A stretch of DNA of 40,389 bases, taken from assembly GCA_028709965.1 (NCBI GenBank), contig JAQUTA010000009.1, positions 1-40,389 of the forward strand, in the 5' to 3' direction. The notes beneath the pieces are model-generated. The model made no database searches. It worked only from the letters and a program-made list of their open reading frames with translations, and was not told the origin of the DNA. Made by a program: the position numbers and the translations under genes. How positions within the stretch are numbered: position 1 is the first letter of the stretch; each line of letters opens with the position of its first letter. Below, piece after piece: positions 19,252-27,174 of this stretch. The stretch comes from Lutispora sp. (GTDB lineage: Bacteria > Bacillota > Clostridia > Lutisporales > Lutisporaceae).

Positions 19252-19265
19252 CGGGGGGTAGAGGT

Positions 19266-19895
19266 ATGCAGCAAGTTGAGACAAAACAAAATACAAAAAA
19301 AACTAAAGGAAAAATAAAGCTGCAGAATTTATTCCTAATATTAGCAATAATCCTATTAACAGCAGTAATCGTTATTGGCGGTATACTTTTTTTCAATATT
19401 GGAGGTGCCAAACCGGTTTTATTAAAACAACTTTCAAATTTGCCTTTATTAGGGAGCATTATTAAGCCAATATCTGAGAATAAAACTCCGCAACAAATTG
19501 AACTAGAACTATTAGATTCTCAGAGAAAAGATATTGATATTAGAATGAAGCAACTAGAAGAAAAGCAAAAAGAACTTGAAACTAAAGAAAAAGCTGTATC
19601 AAATAAAGAGGAATTGCTAAATACAAAAGAGGCTGAGATAGATGAAAAGCTTGATAAGCTAAACAGCAGCTTAAGTAGTATTATGGAACAAGTAGAGTAT
19701 CTAGAAAAGATGGAATCATCAAAAGCTATGCAGATTTTATCTAATATGGAAAGCAAAAATACAGTGGTTCAAATACTTAGAAACATGAAAAAGGAAAAAA
19801 GCAGTTCTATATTGATGCTTATGGATCCACTGCAGGCAGCTCAGATACTTGAAGATATAGCCCAACCAGAGAATGTACATAAGACGAATAATTAA
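19266..19895 (+). CDS. motE: MotE-like MgtE-N domain motility chaperone
   Basis: The 209-residue protein has a Lys-rich N terminus, one transmembrane helix at about residues 24-45 (LFLILAIILLTAVIVIGGIL), a long coiled coil (DIDIRMKQLEEKQKELETKE and onward) and a C-terminal MgtE intracellular N-type domain (MQILSNMESKNTVVQILRNM and KSSSILMLMDPLQAAQILED). This layout matches MotE/YlxF proteins, which help MotB fold or insert in Firmicutes. It occupies the ylxF position between fliJ and fliK. A GGGGGTAGAGGT site precedes ATG 19266. The chaperone role comes from the family and is not visible here. Confidence 0.85.
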   Translation: MQQVETKQNTKKTKGKIKLQNLFLILAIILLTAVIVIGGILFFNIGGAKPVLLKQLSNLPLLGSIIKPISENKTPQQIELELLDSQRKDIDIRMKQLEEKQKELETKEKAVSNKEELLNTKEAEIDEKLDKLNSSLSSIMEQVEYLEKMESSKAMQILSNMESKNTVVQILRNMKKEKSSSILMLMDPLQAAQILEDIAQPENVHKTNN

Positions 19896-19923
19896 TAGGA
19901 TGATATGAAAGGAGGTGATAATA

Positions 19924-21336
19924 ATGGAATCATTAGAATTGATAAACTTAAGCCGTGGGAATTCTGTAGGCGCTAAGATTGGTTTAAAGCCTAAACCTGA
20001 TTTGAATAGTTTTGCCTATTCCAATATTATGGAGAAAGCCCTAGTGTATAGAGAAAACCGTGAAACAGCAAGAAATATAGATAAGAAGAAAAATGTACTT
20101 GACTTTAATTCTCTAAGCAGAACATTAGCAGGAAATCAGCAAATATGCAGCAACAAAGATAATGATAATAAAGCTTGCAAAGATTCTGCCCCATTAGAGG
20201 ATATAGCAGATGAAGATATTACAAAAGAAGAAAAAAACCTAATAGACTCTATCATGACCATGCTTTCAGGGTTATTAAACCTTAGCAGACAAGAGATAGA
20301 TGGAATCAGAGATATACTTAGTAATCAAATAGAGCCCAATATGGAAAATGAATCAATTAAGACTTCCATAATGAATGAAATTTATACAATTGTTCAAATC
20401 GATGAGCTGCCAAATATAAAAGACTTTGAGAATGCAATTAATCTGCTTGCAACTTTGAAACAAAACCTTACCATAGCAAAGAATAGCACTGACGAATTGG
20501 ATTTAGATGATAACGATTTCAAAGAAGCTAGTGGATTAAATGAAGACAAAAATACTCATAAACCAGACTTAATTGACGGTCATATACCGGATCCTAGGGG
20601 TGAGGAAAAGGGGAAAATAGAAATTAAAAGACCTGCGCTAATAAATACTGTAATAAATAATGAAGTCGCAAACAATGAAACAGAGAATTTTGAGCAATCT
20701 GATTCAGACAATAATATTGAAAATAAATATAGTATGGAGAATCAGATTAAAAAAGTAGATTCAGCTGAAAAACGCAGTGCAATAGACAAGGCAATTGAAC
20801 CTATACGTACTGAGTATATTACAACTGATGGAAAAAACTTTACTGTTAATAACGACTCAAAGCCTATTGAGAAGAGCTTGGAATATTTAGATAAAACTCA
20901 AAGCATAAACAAAGAAGAATTGTTTAGCCAGATTATTGAAAACAGTAAAGTTATTGAAAATCATGACTTTTCAGAAATAAGAATTCAATTAAAGCCAGAT
21001 TCTTTAGGGAAGCTAACCATACGTCTTATAATGGAAAAAGGAGAAATGACGGCAAAATTTATCGCAGAGAATCATAGAGTGAAAGAAGCAATTGAATCAA
21101 ATTTTTCTGAACTAAAGGATTCTCTAAGTCAAAAGGGGATTAATATTCAAAGTTTAAGCGTATCTGTAGGGCAGCAAGGAAAGTGGCAATATGAGAATAA
21201 AAATCTTAGAGCTTGGAAGAACAATATTAAAAGATCCAGCTATATTGGAGATGCTGATTTGGAATTAGAAGGAGAGACTTCGGCTTACAGAAACCCATAT
21301 AGTCTGAATCAAGGATCTGTGGATATAAAAGTATAG
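19924..21336 (+). CDS. fliK: Flagellar hook-length control protein FliK
   Basis: FliK measures hook length and triggers the FlhB substrate switch. The 470-residue protein has a long, polar, low-complexity ruler region (Asn, Asp, Glu and Lys rich) over residues 1-330, and a C-terminal Flg_hook domain with FSEIRIQLKPDSLGKLTIRL, EKGEMTAKFIAENHRVKEAI and LKDSLSQKGINIQSLSVSVG. The near-perfect site AAAGGAGGTGAT lies just before ATG 19924; the frame can be extended to GTG 19915, but that codon lies within the site. The hook protein FlgE that it controls is three genes downstream. Confidence 0.92.
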   Translation: MESLELINLSRGNSVGAKIGLKPKPDLNSFAYSNIMEKALVYRENRETARNIDKKKNVLDFNSLSRTLAGNQQICSNKDNDNKACKDSAPLEDIADEDITKEEKNLIDSIMTMLSGLLNLSRQEIDGIRDILSNQIEPNMENESIKTSIMNEIYTIVQIDELPNIKDFENAINLLATLKQNLTIAKNSTDELDLDDNDFKEASGLNEDKNTHKPDLIDGHIPDPRGEEKGKIEIKRPALINTVINNEVANNETENFEQSDSDNNIENKYSMENQIKKVDSAEKRSAIDKAIEPIRTEYITTDGKNFTVNNDSKPIEKSLEYLDKTQSINKEELFSQIIENSKVIENHDFSEIRIQLKPDSLGKLTIRLIMEKGEMTAKFIAENHRVKEAIESNFSELKDSLSQKGINIQSLSVSVGQQGKWQYENKNLRAWKNNIKRSSYIGDADLELEGETSAYRNPYSLNQGSVDIKV

Positions 21337-21349
21337 GAGGTGAAAATAG

Positions 21350-21952
21350 TTGAGTGTAAATGGTGTTACAAATACATCTGGTATAACAAATAGTAATACA
21401 AAAGAATTTAATAATTCGCTAGATAAAGATGCTTTTTTAAATCTTTTGGTGACTCAGCTTAGATACCAAAATCCTTTAGAACCAATGGATGATAAAGAGT
21501 TTATATCTCAGATGGCTCAATTTTCCAGTCTTGAGCAGTCTCAAAATACTAATAAAATTGCAAAGTTTAATTCAGCGTATGGAATGATTGGGAAAATGAT
21601 TAGCGCAACTACAAGTGGAGAGACTGGTAAACTAGAGGATACTGTAGGAATTGTTGAAAGCGTTAAGGTTAGTGGCGATAAAGCTTATTTGATAGTAGAT
21701 TCAAAAGAAATACCTTATGAATCTATAAATGAGGTTACTGATGTTATCGGCTCTATTGAGCAGAATCAAATAATGCTCCAAAATATCAGATTCAACATGG
21801 CATATAGTATGCTTGGAAGAGAGATTAAAGCAAAGAAGGATAATGTTGAAATCTCCGGTACAGTAGAGGGTATAAGGAGTGTAAATGGCAGCATTAAATT
21901 GATTGTGGGCGAAAATCAGTTATCTTTAGATGAAATATACGAAATAAAATAA
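21350..21952 (+). CDS. flgD: Flagellar hook capping protein FlgD with a duplicated C-terminal module
   Basis: FlgD caps the growing hook and guides FlgE polymerisation. The 200-residue protein has the standard N-terminal cap block DAFLNLLVTQLRYQNPLEPM followed by DKEFISQMAQFSSLEQ. The C-terminal part contains two similar copies of a small beta module, at about residues 72-124 (FNSAYGMIGKMISA, GIVESVKV, AYLIVDS) and 147-199 (FNMAYSMLGREIKA, GTVEGIRSV, IKLIVGE). This gives more sequence than the roughly 140-residue Bacillus FlgD. The start is TTG 21350, with AGGAGGTGA upstream. Confidence 0.93.
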   Translation: MSVNGVTNTSGITNSNTKEFNNSLDKDAFLNLLVTQLRYQNPLEPMDDKEFISQMAQFSSLEQSQNTNKIAKFNSAYGMIGKMISATTSGETGKLEDTVGIVESVKVSGDKAYLIVDSKEIPYESINEVTDVIGSIEQNQIMLQNIRFNMAYSMLGREIKAKKDNVEISGTVEGIRSVNGSIKLIVGENQLSLDEIYEIK

Positions 21953-21972
21953 AAACCTATTGAGGTGGTACC

Positions 21973-22365
21973 ATGAATGATTTTAGGATAAACATAAATA
22001 AAAATATTATGCCTATTGGAAACAGTAATAAAACTGAGATTCAGGACAAGCCAAAGATTCAGGGAGATTACAGCTTTGAAAAAATTCTAAAAGAACAAAT
22101 TCAGCAGCAAGGACAAACTAAATTTTCAAAGCATGCTCAAGAAAGACTTATTTCAAGGAATGTGGAACTTACCCAAGAGGATTTAGCAAAAATCGATAAT
22201 GCAGTAGAAAGAGCCTCGAAAAAGGGCATAAAGGATACCCTGATACTTATTGGAAGTACTGCGCTGATTGCAAATGTCAAGAGCAAAACAATAATTACTG
22301 CAGCAACAGAAGATACTTTGAAGGATAATATTTTTACTCATATCGATGGAGCAATAATTTTATAA
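21973..22365 (+). CDS. Flagellar operon protein of TIGR02530 type
   Basis: The 130-residue protein sits between flgD and flgE, where Firmicutes often carry a small conserved gene of unclear role. The conserved part is FSKHAQERLISRNVELTQED, then VERASKKGIKDTLILIGSTA and NVKSKTIITAATEDTLKDNI, which I recognise as the TIGR02530 flagellar-operon family. The first 45 residues are polar and probably flexible. There is no signal peptide or membrane helix. A GAGGTGG site precedes ATG 21973. A role in hook assembly is inferred only from position. Confidence 0.82.
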   Translation: MNDFRININKNIMPIGNSNKTEIQDKPKIQGDYSFEKILKEQIQQQGQTKFSKHAQERLISRNVELTQEDLAKIDNAVERASKKGIKDTLILIGSTALIANVKSKTIITAATEDTLKDNIFTHIDGAIIL

Positions 22366-22414
22366 GCCGGACCTTTTTAAGGAGGCTTAACCCTTCTGAA
22401 CGACAGATGAAGGG
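22366..22414 (+). promoter_or_regulatory. Pair of hairpins in the gap before flgE
   Basis: Right after the stop codon, GCC..CCTT (22366-22375) pairs with AAGG..GGC (22379-22386). A second stem, CCCTT-CTG (22391-22398) with CAG (22404-22406) and AAGGG (22410-22414), follows. There is no T-run, so this is not a normal terminator. It is a candidate mRNA processing or stability structure ahead of flgE. A distant likeness to the c-di-GMP-I riboswitch core was not convincing. Confidence 0.4.
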
Positions 22415-22447
22415 ATATAAAAGCATAAATAGGAGGTCGATTATACT

Positions 22448-23911
22448 ATGATGAGATCTATGTTTTCAGGTGTATCAGGGCTTAGAGCCCATCAACTAAA
22501 AATGGATGTTATAGGAAATAATATTGCAAATGTTAATACCGTTGGTTTTAAAGGTCAGAGAGCTACATTCCAGGAAGTTTTCAGCCAAACGATCAAAGGT
22601 GCAGGCTCTCCCCAATTAGGAAGAGGAGGTACAAATCCTCAACAGATTGGGTTAGGAATATCTCTGTCATCTATTGACACATTCCATGTAAGGGGAGCTG
22701 TACAAAGAACAGATAACAATACTGACCTGGCGATAAATGGTGATGGATTCTTTATATTGTCAAATAGCAATGACTTTTTAAGCAGAAGTTTTACAAGAGC
22801 AGGAAATTTTACCTTAGATGAGGTTGGTAATCTGGTGGCTTCAAATGGATATAGAGTCTTAGGCTATATGGAAGATGAGGCAAGAAACCCAGCTCCAGAT
22901 GGTTCTACGGTATTGAAGGGAGTATTAGAAGGTTTGACCATTTCTAAGTCCAAATCATTTCCGGCAATGTCAACAGATAGAGCAACCATGGAAGGTAATT
23001 TAGATAATAATTTGGCTAGGGTACCGATATATAAATCTGATGGTATTACTGATGCTGTTCCTGCTGATTATATTAGCTATAATTCAACAGACAAAACGTT
23101 GGAGTATGCTGGTGGAATAAAGCCTAGAGAGACCACCTCTGTTTTTTATGACAGTCTAGGCGGCCAACACAAGGTTAAATTTATGTTTGTACGCGGAGTA
23201 GCTGATGCTGGAGCTTTAGGAAAAGATAGTGAATGGGCTGTAATAGTTCAAAATTTAGAAGATATGAGTTATTTTAAAGCGGATGGCAGCATTGTATCTA
23301 CTGATTCAACAAATGCAGAATATTTAGATCTGACAGATCCAACAAATCTAACAAATATTTTGATACCAATTAAATTTGACTCAGATGGGAACATGATTAC
23401 CGATGGATCTGACAATACAATTAGCAAGCTTGACTTACAAATGAAAGGTAAAAATGGCTCAGGTGATTTTAAAGTAGAAGTAAACTTCCAAGGAATAAAC
23501 CAGTTTGCAAATGATTCAACTGCTTCGGTAACAAATAAAAGTGGATATCCTCAGGGATACCTAGATACATTTAGCATAGGACCTACCGGTGAAATCAATG
23601 CAATCTTCACTAATGGTCAAAGCAGAATAATTGGACAAGTTGCTCTTGCAGCATTCAAAAACCCAGCTGGTTTGGAAAAAACTTCAGAGAATATGTATCA
23701 GAATACCCCAAACTCAGGTGAAGCCATATATGGACTTCCAGGGAGCAGTGGGCTAGGAGCTTTGAATCCAGGAACATTGGAAATGTCAAACGTCGACATC
23801 TCAAGGGAATTTACAGAGATGATTAGTACTCAAAGAGGTTTCCAAGCAAACTCCAGAATTATTACTACATCCGATGAAATGCTTCAAGAATTAGTAAATA
23901 TGAAAAGATAG
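22448..23911 (+). CDS. flgE: Flagellar hook protein FlgE
   Basis: FlgE polymerises to form the hook. The 487-residue protein has the N-terminal axial block MFSGVSGLRAHQLKMDVIGN with NNIANVNTVGFKGQRATFQE, the hook-family segments DNNTDLAINGDGFFIL and FTRAGNFTLDEVGNLVASNG, a variable central region that is probably surface exposed, and the C-terminal ALNPGTLEMSNVDISREFTE and QRGFQANSRIITTSDEML, which ends with the axial helix. Two ATG codons lie together (22448 and 22451) behind AGGAGGT. Hairpins stand on both sides of the gene, as might suit a highly translated structural gene in a long transcript. Confidence 0.96.
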   Translation: MMRSMFSGVSGLRAHQLKMDVIGNNIANVNTVGFKGQRATFQEVFSQTIKGAGSPQLGRGGTNPQQIGLGISLSSIDTFHVRGAVQRTDNNTDLAINGDGFFILSNSNDFLSRSFTRAGNFTLDEVGNLVASNGYRVLGYMEDEARNPAPDGSTVLKGVLEGLTISKSKSFPAMSTDRATMEGNLDNNLARVPIYKSDGITDAVPADYISYNSTDKTLEYAGGIKPRETTSVFYDSLGGQHKVKFMFVRGVADAGALGKDSEWAVIVQNLEDMSYFKADGSIVSTDSTNAEYLDLTDPTNLTNILIPIKFDSDGNMITDGSDNTISKLDLQMKGKNGSGDFKVEVNFQGINQFANDSTASVTNKSGYPQGYLDTFSIGPTGEINAIFTNGQSRIIGQVALAAFKNPAGLEKTSENMYQNTPNSGEAIYGLPGSSGLGALNPGTLEMSNVDISREFTEMISTQRGFQANSRIITTSDEMLQELVNMKR

Positions 23912-23921
23912 TAAGGTATAA

Positions 23922-23942
23922 TCCCCGGGCTTTGCCCGGGGA
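23922..23942 (+). promoter_or_regulatory. GC-rich hairpin after flgE
   Basis: A perfect 9-bp inverted repeat, TCCCCGGGC (23922-23930), loop TTT, GCCCGGGGA (23934-23942), begins 10 bases after the flgE stop. It stands out from the AT-rich surroundings. No T-run follows (CTACACAAAA), so it is more likely to protect the flgE mRNA 3' end or to reduce read-through than to be a full terminator. Confidence 0.6.
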
Positions 23943-23964
23943 CTACACAAAAGGATGGGATTAA

Positions 23965-24171
23965 ATGATTAAAGTGACAAGACTAAATGGTAAAGAATAT
24001 TATATCAATTTCGATCTCATTGAAACTATAGAAGAAACGCCTGATACAGTACTTACTTTGCGAGATGGGAAAAAATATGTAGTAACTGAAACCACTGATG
24101 AAATACTCAATAGGATAATTGATTTTAAAAGGAAAATATTTACAAATGAAAATTTGTTAATAAAAGATTAA
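23965..24171 (+). CDS. flbD: FlbD/SwrD family motility protein
   Basis: The 68-residue protein matches the small FlbD family: MIKVTRLNGKEYYINFDLIE, then ETPDTVLTLRDGKKYVVTET. The Bacillus counterpart SwrD increases stator power and is needed for swarming. Here it is followed directly by motA and motB, which fits a role with the stator. AAGGATGGGA lies before ATG 23965. The acting partner is not known from the sequence. Confidence 0.9.
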   Translation: MIKVTRLNGKEYYINFDLIETIEETPDTVLTLRDGKKYVVTETTDEILNRIIDFKRKIFTNENLLIKD

Positions 24172-24193
24172 GCTAGAAAAGAGGTGCAGATTA

Positions 24194-24985
24194 TTGGACA
24201 TAGCATCATTTGCCGGTCTAGGGGTTGGATTATTTTGTATTATATTTACTATAATGGGCAGTGGCAATCTAATGGGATATATAGATTTCTACTCTGTAGT
24301 TGTTACTTTCGGTGGCACTTTTGCAGCCGTAGTATTTGCATTTCCTTTCGACAGTCTGAAGGAAGCCCTTCAATCAGTTAAATATGTATTTTTTTATAAG
24401 AAATATGATTCTGATAGTATTATAAAATCTATAATAGACTTGGCAAATACAGCTAGAAAAGAAGGTCTTCTTGCATTAGAAGAAGCAGCCTTACAACTTA
24501 AGGATGATTTTTTACAAAAAGGTATTATGCTTATTGTCGATGGAACAGATCCGGAATTGGTAAGAAATATATTAGAAACCGAGTTGGTATTTATTGAAGA
24601 CAGACATAAAGGCAATCAAGGCGTTTTTGAAACTATGGGAGCTTTGGGACCTGGTTTTGGTATGATTGGAACTTTGATTGGCTTGATTAATATGCTGGCG
24701 AATCTAAAAGATCCTTCTTCTGTTGGTCCTAATATGGCTGTGGCTATTGTAACGACTTTCTATGGTTCAATGATAGCGAATTTGTTTTGTACCCCAGTTG
24801 TAAATAAATTAAAAATCAGAAGTTCTCAGGAAATACTATTGAAGGAAGTAATGCTTGAAGGTATGCTCTCCATACAGGCTGGCGAAAACCCTAGGATTAT
24901 AGAAGAAAAATTAAAAGCATTTTTATCGCCTAGAATAAGAAATAATCTAAAGAATCCCAAAGAGCAAAATGAAGGAGTAGAATAG
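24194..24985 (+). CDS. motA: Flagellar stator protein MotA
   Basis: MotA is the membrane stator subunit that pushes FliG as ions pass. The 263-residue protein begins with a transmembrane segment (SFAGLGVGLFCIIFTIMGSG), then a second (FYSVVVTFGGTFAAVVFAFP). A cytoplasmic loop follows with the conserved charged helix (GIMLIVDGTDPELVRNILET), and then the last two membrane helices with the MotA signature around ETMGALGPGFGMIGTLIGLI. TTG 24194 is the start, with GAGGTG upstream. A second frame over its first 200 bases is only a shadow. motB follows after 3 bases. Confidence 0.96.
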   Translation: MDIASFAGLGVGLFCIIFTIMGSGNLMGYIDFYSVVVTFGGTFAAVVFAFPFDSLKEALQSVKYVFFYKKYDSDSIIKSIIDLANTARKEGLLALEEAALQLKDDFLQKGIMLIVDGTDPELVRNILETELVFIEDRHKGNQGVFETMGALGPGFGMIGTLIGLINMLANLKDPSSVGPNMAVAIVTTFYGSMIANLFCTPVVNKLKIRSSQEILLKEVMLEGMLSIQAGENPRIIEEKLKAFLSPRIRNNLKNPKEQNEGVE

Positions 24986-24988
24986 AAT

Positions 24989-25699
24989 ATGGCAAGGAAA
25001 AAATCAGAGGAAGTAAAACAAGGTGCTCCCGAATGGATGGCTACCTATGGTGATTTAGTAACTTTATTGCTTTGTTTTTTTGTACTTTTATTTTCTTTCT
25101 CAACCATTGATAATAATAAGTTTAAGGCTATTATTCAATCCATGCAGGGCTCTTTGGGGGTTTTGGATTCTGGTGTTATAGTTCAGATAGATCCATTAAT
25201 CAGTACTTTTCCGGGAGATACAGACGCAGAAGAAGAGGAATTTGTAAAAATAAATGAGCAAGTGAATAATTTTATTGAAGAGAATGATCTAGAGAATAGT
25301 GTTACTCTTATTCTAGACGAAAGAGGACTTCTTATAAGGTTATTAGATGCCACTCTTTTTGATTCTGGTAAAGCAGAAATTAGAAATGAAGCTAAATTTA
25401 TCATTGAACGACTATCCGATATAATCAAACAGAGCGGTAAGAGTATTAGGATTGAAGGACATACAGATAATATGCCGATTAATACATATAAATTCCCTTC
25501 AAACTGGGAGCTCTCTACAACAAGAGCAGTAAATGTCTTGAAATATTTGATTGAATTAAAGAGTATTGAGCCATATAGATTGTCTGCTGTAGGATATGGA
25601 GAGTACCATCCTATAGATACAAATGATACATCAGAGGGAAGACAAAAAAATAGAAGGGTAGATATGATGATATTAAGGACTGAGAAAGATGGTGAATGA
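24989..25699 (+). CDS. motB: Flagellar stator protein MotB
   Basis: MotB carries the ion-binding aspartate and anchors the stator to peptidoglycan. The 236-residue protein has one transmembrane helix, PEWMATYGDLVTLLLCFFVL, with Asp22 as the expected ion-binding residue, a plug/linker, and a C-terminal OmpA-like domain (IRIEGHTDNMPINTYKFPSN, WELSTTRAVNVLKYL, YGEYHPIDTNDTSEGRQKNR, RRVDMMI). The ion, H+ or Na+, cannot be decided safely from these residues. AAGGAG lies upstream of ATG 24989 within the motA end. Confidence 0.96.
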   Translation: MARKKSEEVKQGAPEWMATYGDLVTLLLCFFVLLFSFSTIDNNKFKAIIQSMQGSLGVLDSGVIVQIDPLISTFPGDTDAEEEEFVKINEQVNNFIEENDLENSVTLILDERGLLIRLLDATLFDSGKAEIRNEAKFIIERLSDIIKQSGKSIRIEGHTDNMPINTYKFPSNWELSTTRAVNVLKYLIELKSIEPYRLSAVGYGEYHPIDTNDTSEGRQKNRRVDMMILRTEKDGE

Positions 25700-25731
25700 C
25701 CTCAGTAATTTTATAACTGGAGGGTTTGAAG

Positions 25732-26163
25732 TTGGAAAATAAAAAAATGATATTGATTATTGTTATAATATTATTAGTTTTTGTTATCATTGCTACTGGA
25801 TTTATTTTATACTTTATAAAATCCAACGATACAGCAAAGGAAGAATTGCTTAAAGTTGATAAAAATATTATTATGTACTCTTTTGATGATTCATTTATTA
25901 GCAATGTAAAAGATAGCAAAAAAATATTAAAAATTACTATAAAACTAGAGCTGCCAAATTCTAAAATTGAAAAGTTAATCGATGCGAGAAATCCAGAGAT
26001 TAGGAATGAAGTAAATTTAATACTAAGGGGTAAAACCGAAGAAGATTTAAATGGATCCGAAGGACAAGTAAAGCTTCAAGAAGAAATACTAGGAGTAGTA
26101 AAGAAAATTTTAAAGACAGATAAAATATTGAATGTATTTTTTGATGAATTTATAATTCAGTGA
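25732..26163 (+). CDS. fliL: Flagellar basal body-associated protein FliL
   Basis: FliL is a single-pass membrane protein that surrounds the stator and helps it work under load. The 143-residue protein begins MENKKMILIIVIILL, has one transmembrane helix at about residues 6-27, and an external domain with FDDSFISNVKDSKKILKITI and DARNPEIRNEVNLILRGKTE, typical of FliL. I place the start at TTG 25732, 7 bases after GGAGGG; TTG 25726 lies too near that site. It links the inserted motAB pair to the switch genes fliM and fliY. Confidence 0.88.
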   Translation: MENKKMILIIVIILLVFVIIATGFILYFIKSNDTAKEELLKVDKNIIMYSFDDSFISNVKDSKKILKITIKLELPNSKIEKLIDARNPEIRNEVNLILRGKTEEDLNGSEGQVKLQEEILGVVKKILKTDKILNVFFDEFIIQ

Positions 26164-26178
26164 AGGGGGTGACGAAAT

Positions 26179-27174
26179 TTGACCGAAGTATTATCTCAAG
26201 GTGAAATTGATGCTTTGCTAAATGCACTGAATACTGGGGAATTAGATGTACAGGAAATTGAAGGTGAGAAAGAAGAAAGAAAAGTAAAGGTATACGACTT
26301 TAAGATACCTAATAAATTTGCAAAAGATCAATTGAGAACCTTACAGATGATACATGATAATTTCTCAAGACTTTTGCAAACTTATTTGTCTGGATATTTA
26401 AGATCTTTAGTTCAGATAGAAGTTGCATCGGTGGATCAGCTTACTTATTATGAATTTAGTAATTCAATGCCAAATCCTTCAACATTAGGTATAGTTGATT
26501 TGTTGCCTCTAAATGGTTCGATATTAATGGAGATCAACCCAAGCATTACTTTTGCTATGATTGAAAGAATACTAGGAGGGGCTGGACAAGCCTATGAAAA
26601 AAATCGTGTTTTTACTGAGATAGAGATTACTCTAATGGAGAAGATTATTAACCAAATATTAAATTTATATAAGGAACCGTGGAAAAACGTTGCTGAATTT
26701 AAGCCGAAGTTGAAGAAGATTGAAACAAATACTCAGTTTGCCCAGATAATGTCACCAAATGAAACGATAGCTTTGATTACATTAAATGTAATCATTGGCA
26801 GTATTGAAGGAACTATGCATATATGTATACCACATATAGTTATTGAACCAATCATAACCAAGCTTAATACAAAGTTTTGGTTTTCTGGTGTAACAAAGGA
26901 AATTTCAGTTAATGAAATTAAAAATCTAGAGAGAAGAATTGAGAGTACGTTTCTACCATTAAGTGTAATTCTTGGAAGATCATTTTTGAATGTGGCAGAT
27001 ATTTTAAACTTACAAAAGGGTGATGTTATTTTGCTAGATAAGTCTGTTAATGAAGATTTAGAAATTTTTATAGGAAACAGAGTAAAATTTCATTGTCATC
27101 CTGGTCTAAGAAAGAACAAAATTGCTGTTAAGATTACACGAGTTGAAAAGAAGGGGGATGAGTCAGATGAGTGA
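26179..27174 (+). CDS. fliM: Flagellar motor switch protein FliM
   Basis: FliM joins FliG to the C-ring and binds phosphorylated CheY. The 331-residue protein has the N-terminal CheY-binding helix LSQGEIDALLNAL, then the CheC-like middle domain (KIPNKFAKDQLRTLQMIHDN region, NPSITFAMIERILGGAGQAY) and a C-terminal SpoA domain. The start is TTG 26179 behind AAGGGGGTGA. The 3' end overlaps fliY by 8 bases. Confidence 0.96.
   Translation: MTEVLSQGEIDALLNALNTGELDVQEIEGEKEERKVKVYDFKIPNKFAKDQLRTLQMIHDNFSRLLQTYLSGYLRSLVQIEVASVDQLTYYEFSNSMPNPSTLGIVDLLPLNGSILMEINPSITFAMIERILGGAGQAYEKNRVFTEIEITLMEKIINQILNLYKEPWKNVAEFKPKLKKIETNTQFAQIMSPNETIALITLNVIIGSIEGTMHICIPHIVIEPIITKLNTKFWFSGVTKEISVNEIKNLERRIESTFLPLSVILGRSFLNVADILNLQKGDVILLDKSVNEDLEIFIGNRVKFHCHPGLRKNKIAVKITRVEKKGDESDE

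Noticed and set aside
22381-22424. Possible c-di-GMP-I riboswitch before flgE (GGCTTAACC, hairpin, then GGG....AAAGC)
   Set aside because: The order is faintly similar, but the conserved core bases and the tetraloop-receptor parts are missing and there is no expression platform. I keep only the hairpins.
23922-23942. Intrinsic terminator after flgE
   Set aside because: The stem is strong, but the following bases are CTACACAAAA with no T-run, and the operon continues in the same direction.
24184-24381. 65-codon plus-strand frame overlapping the start of motA
   Set aside because: motA in the other frame has clear family motifs and a ribosome site; this one has neither.
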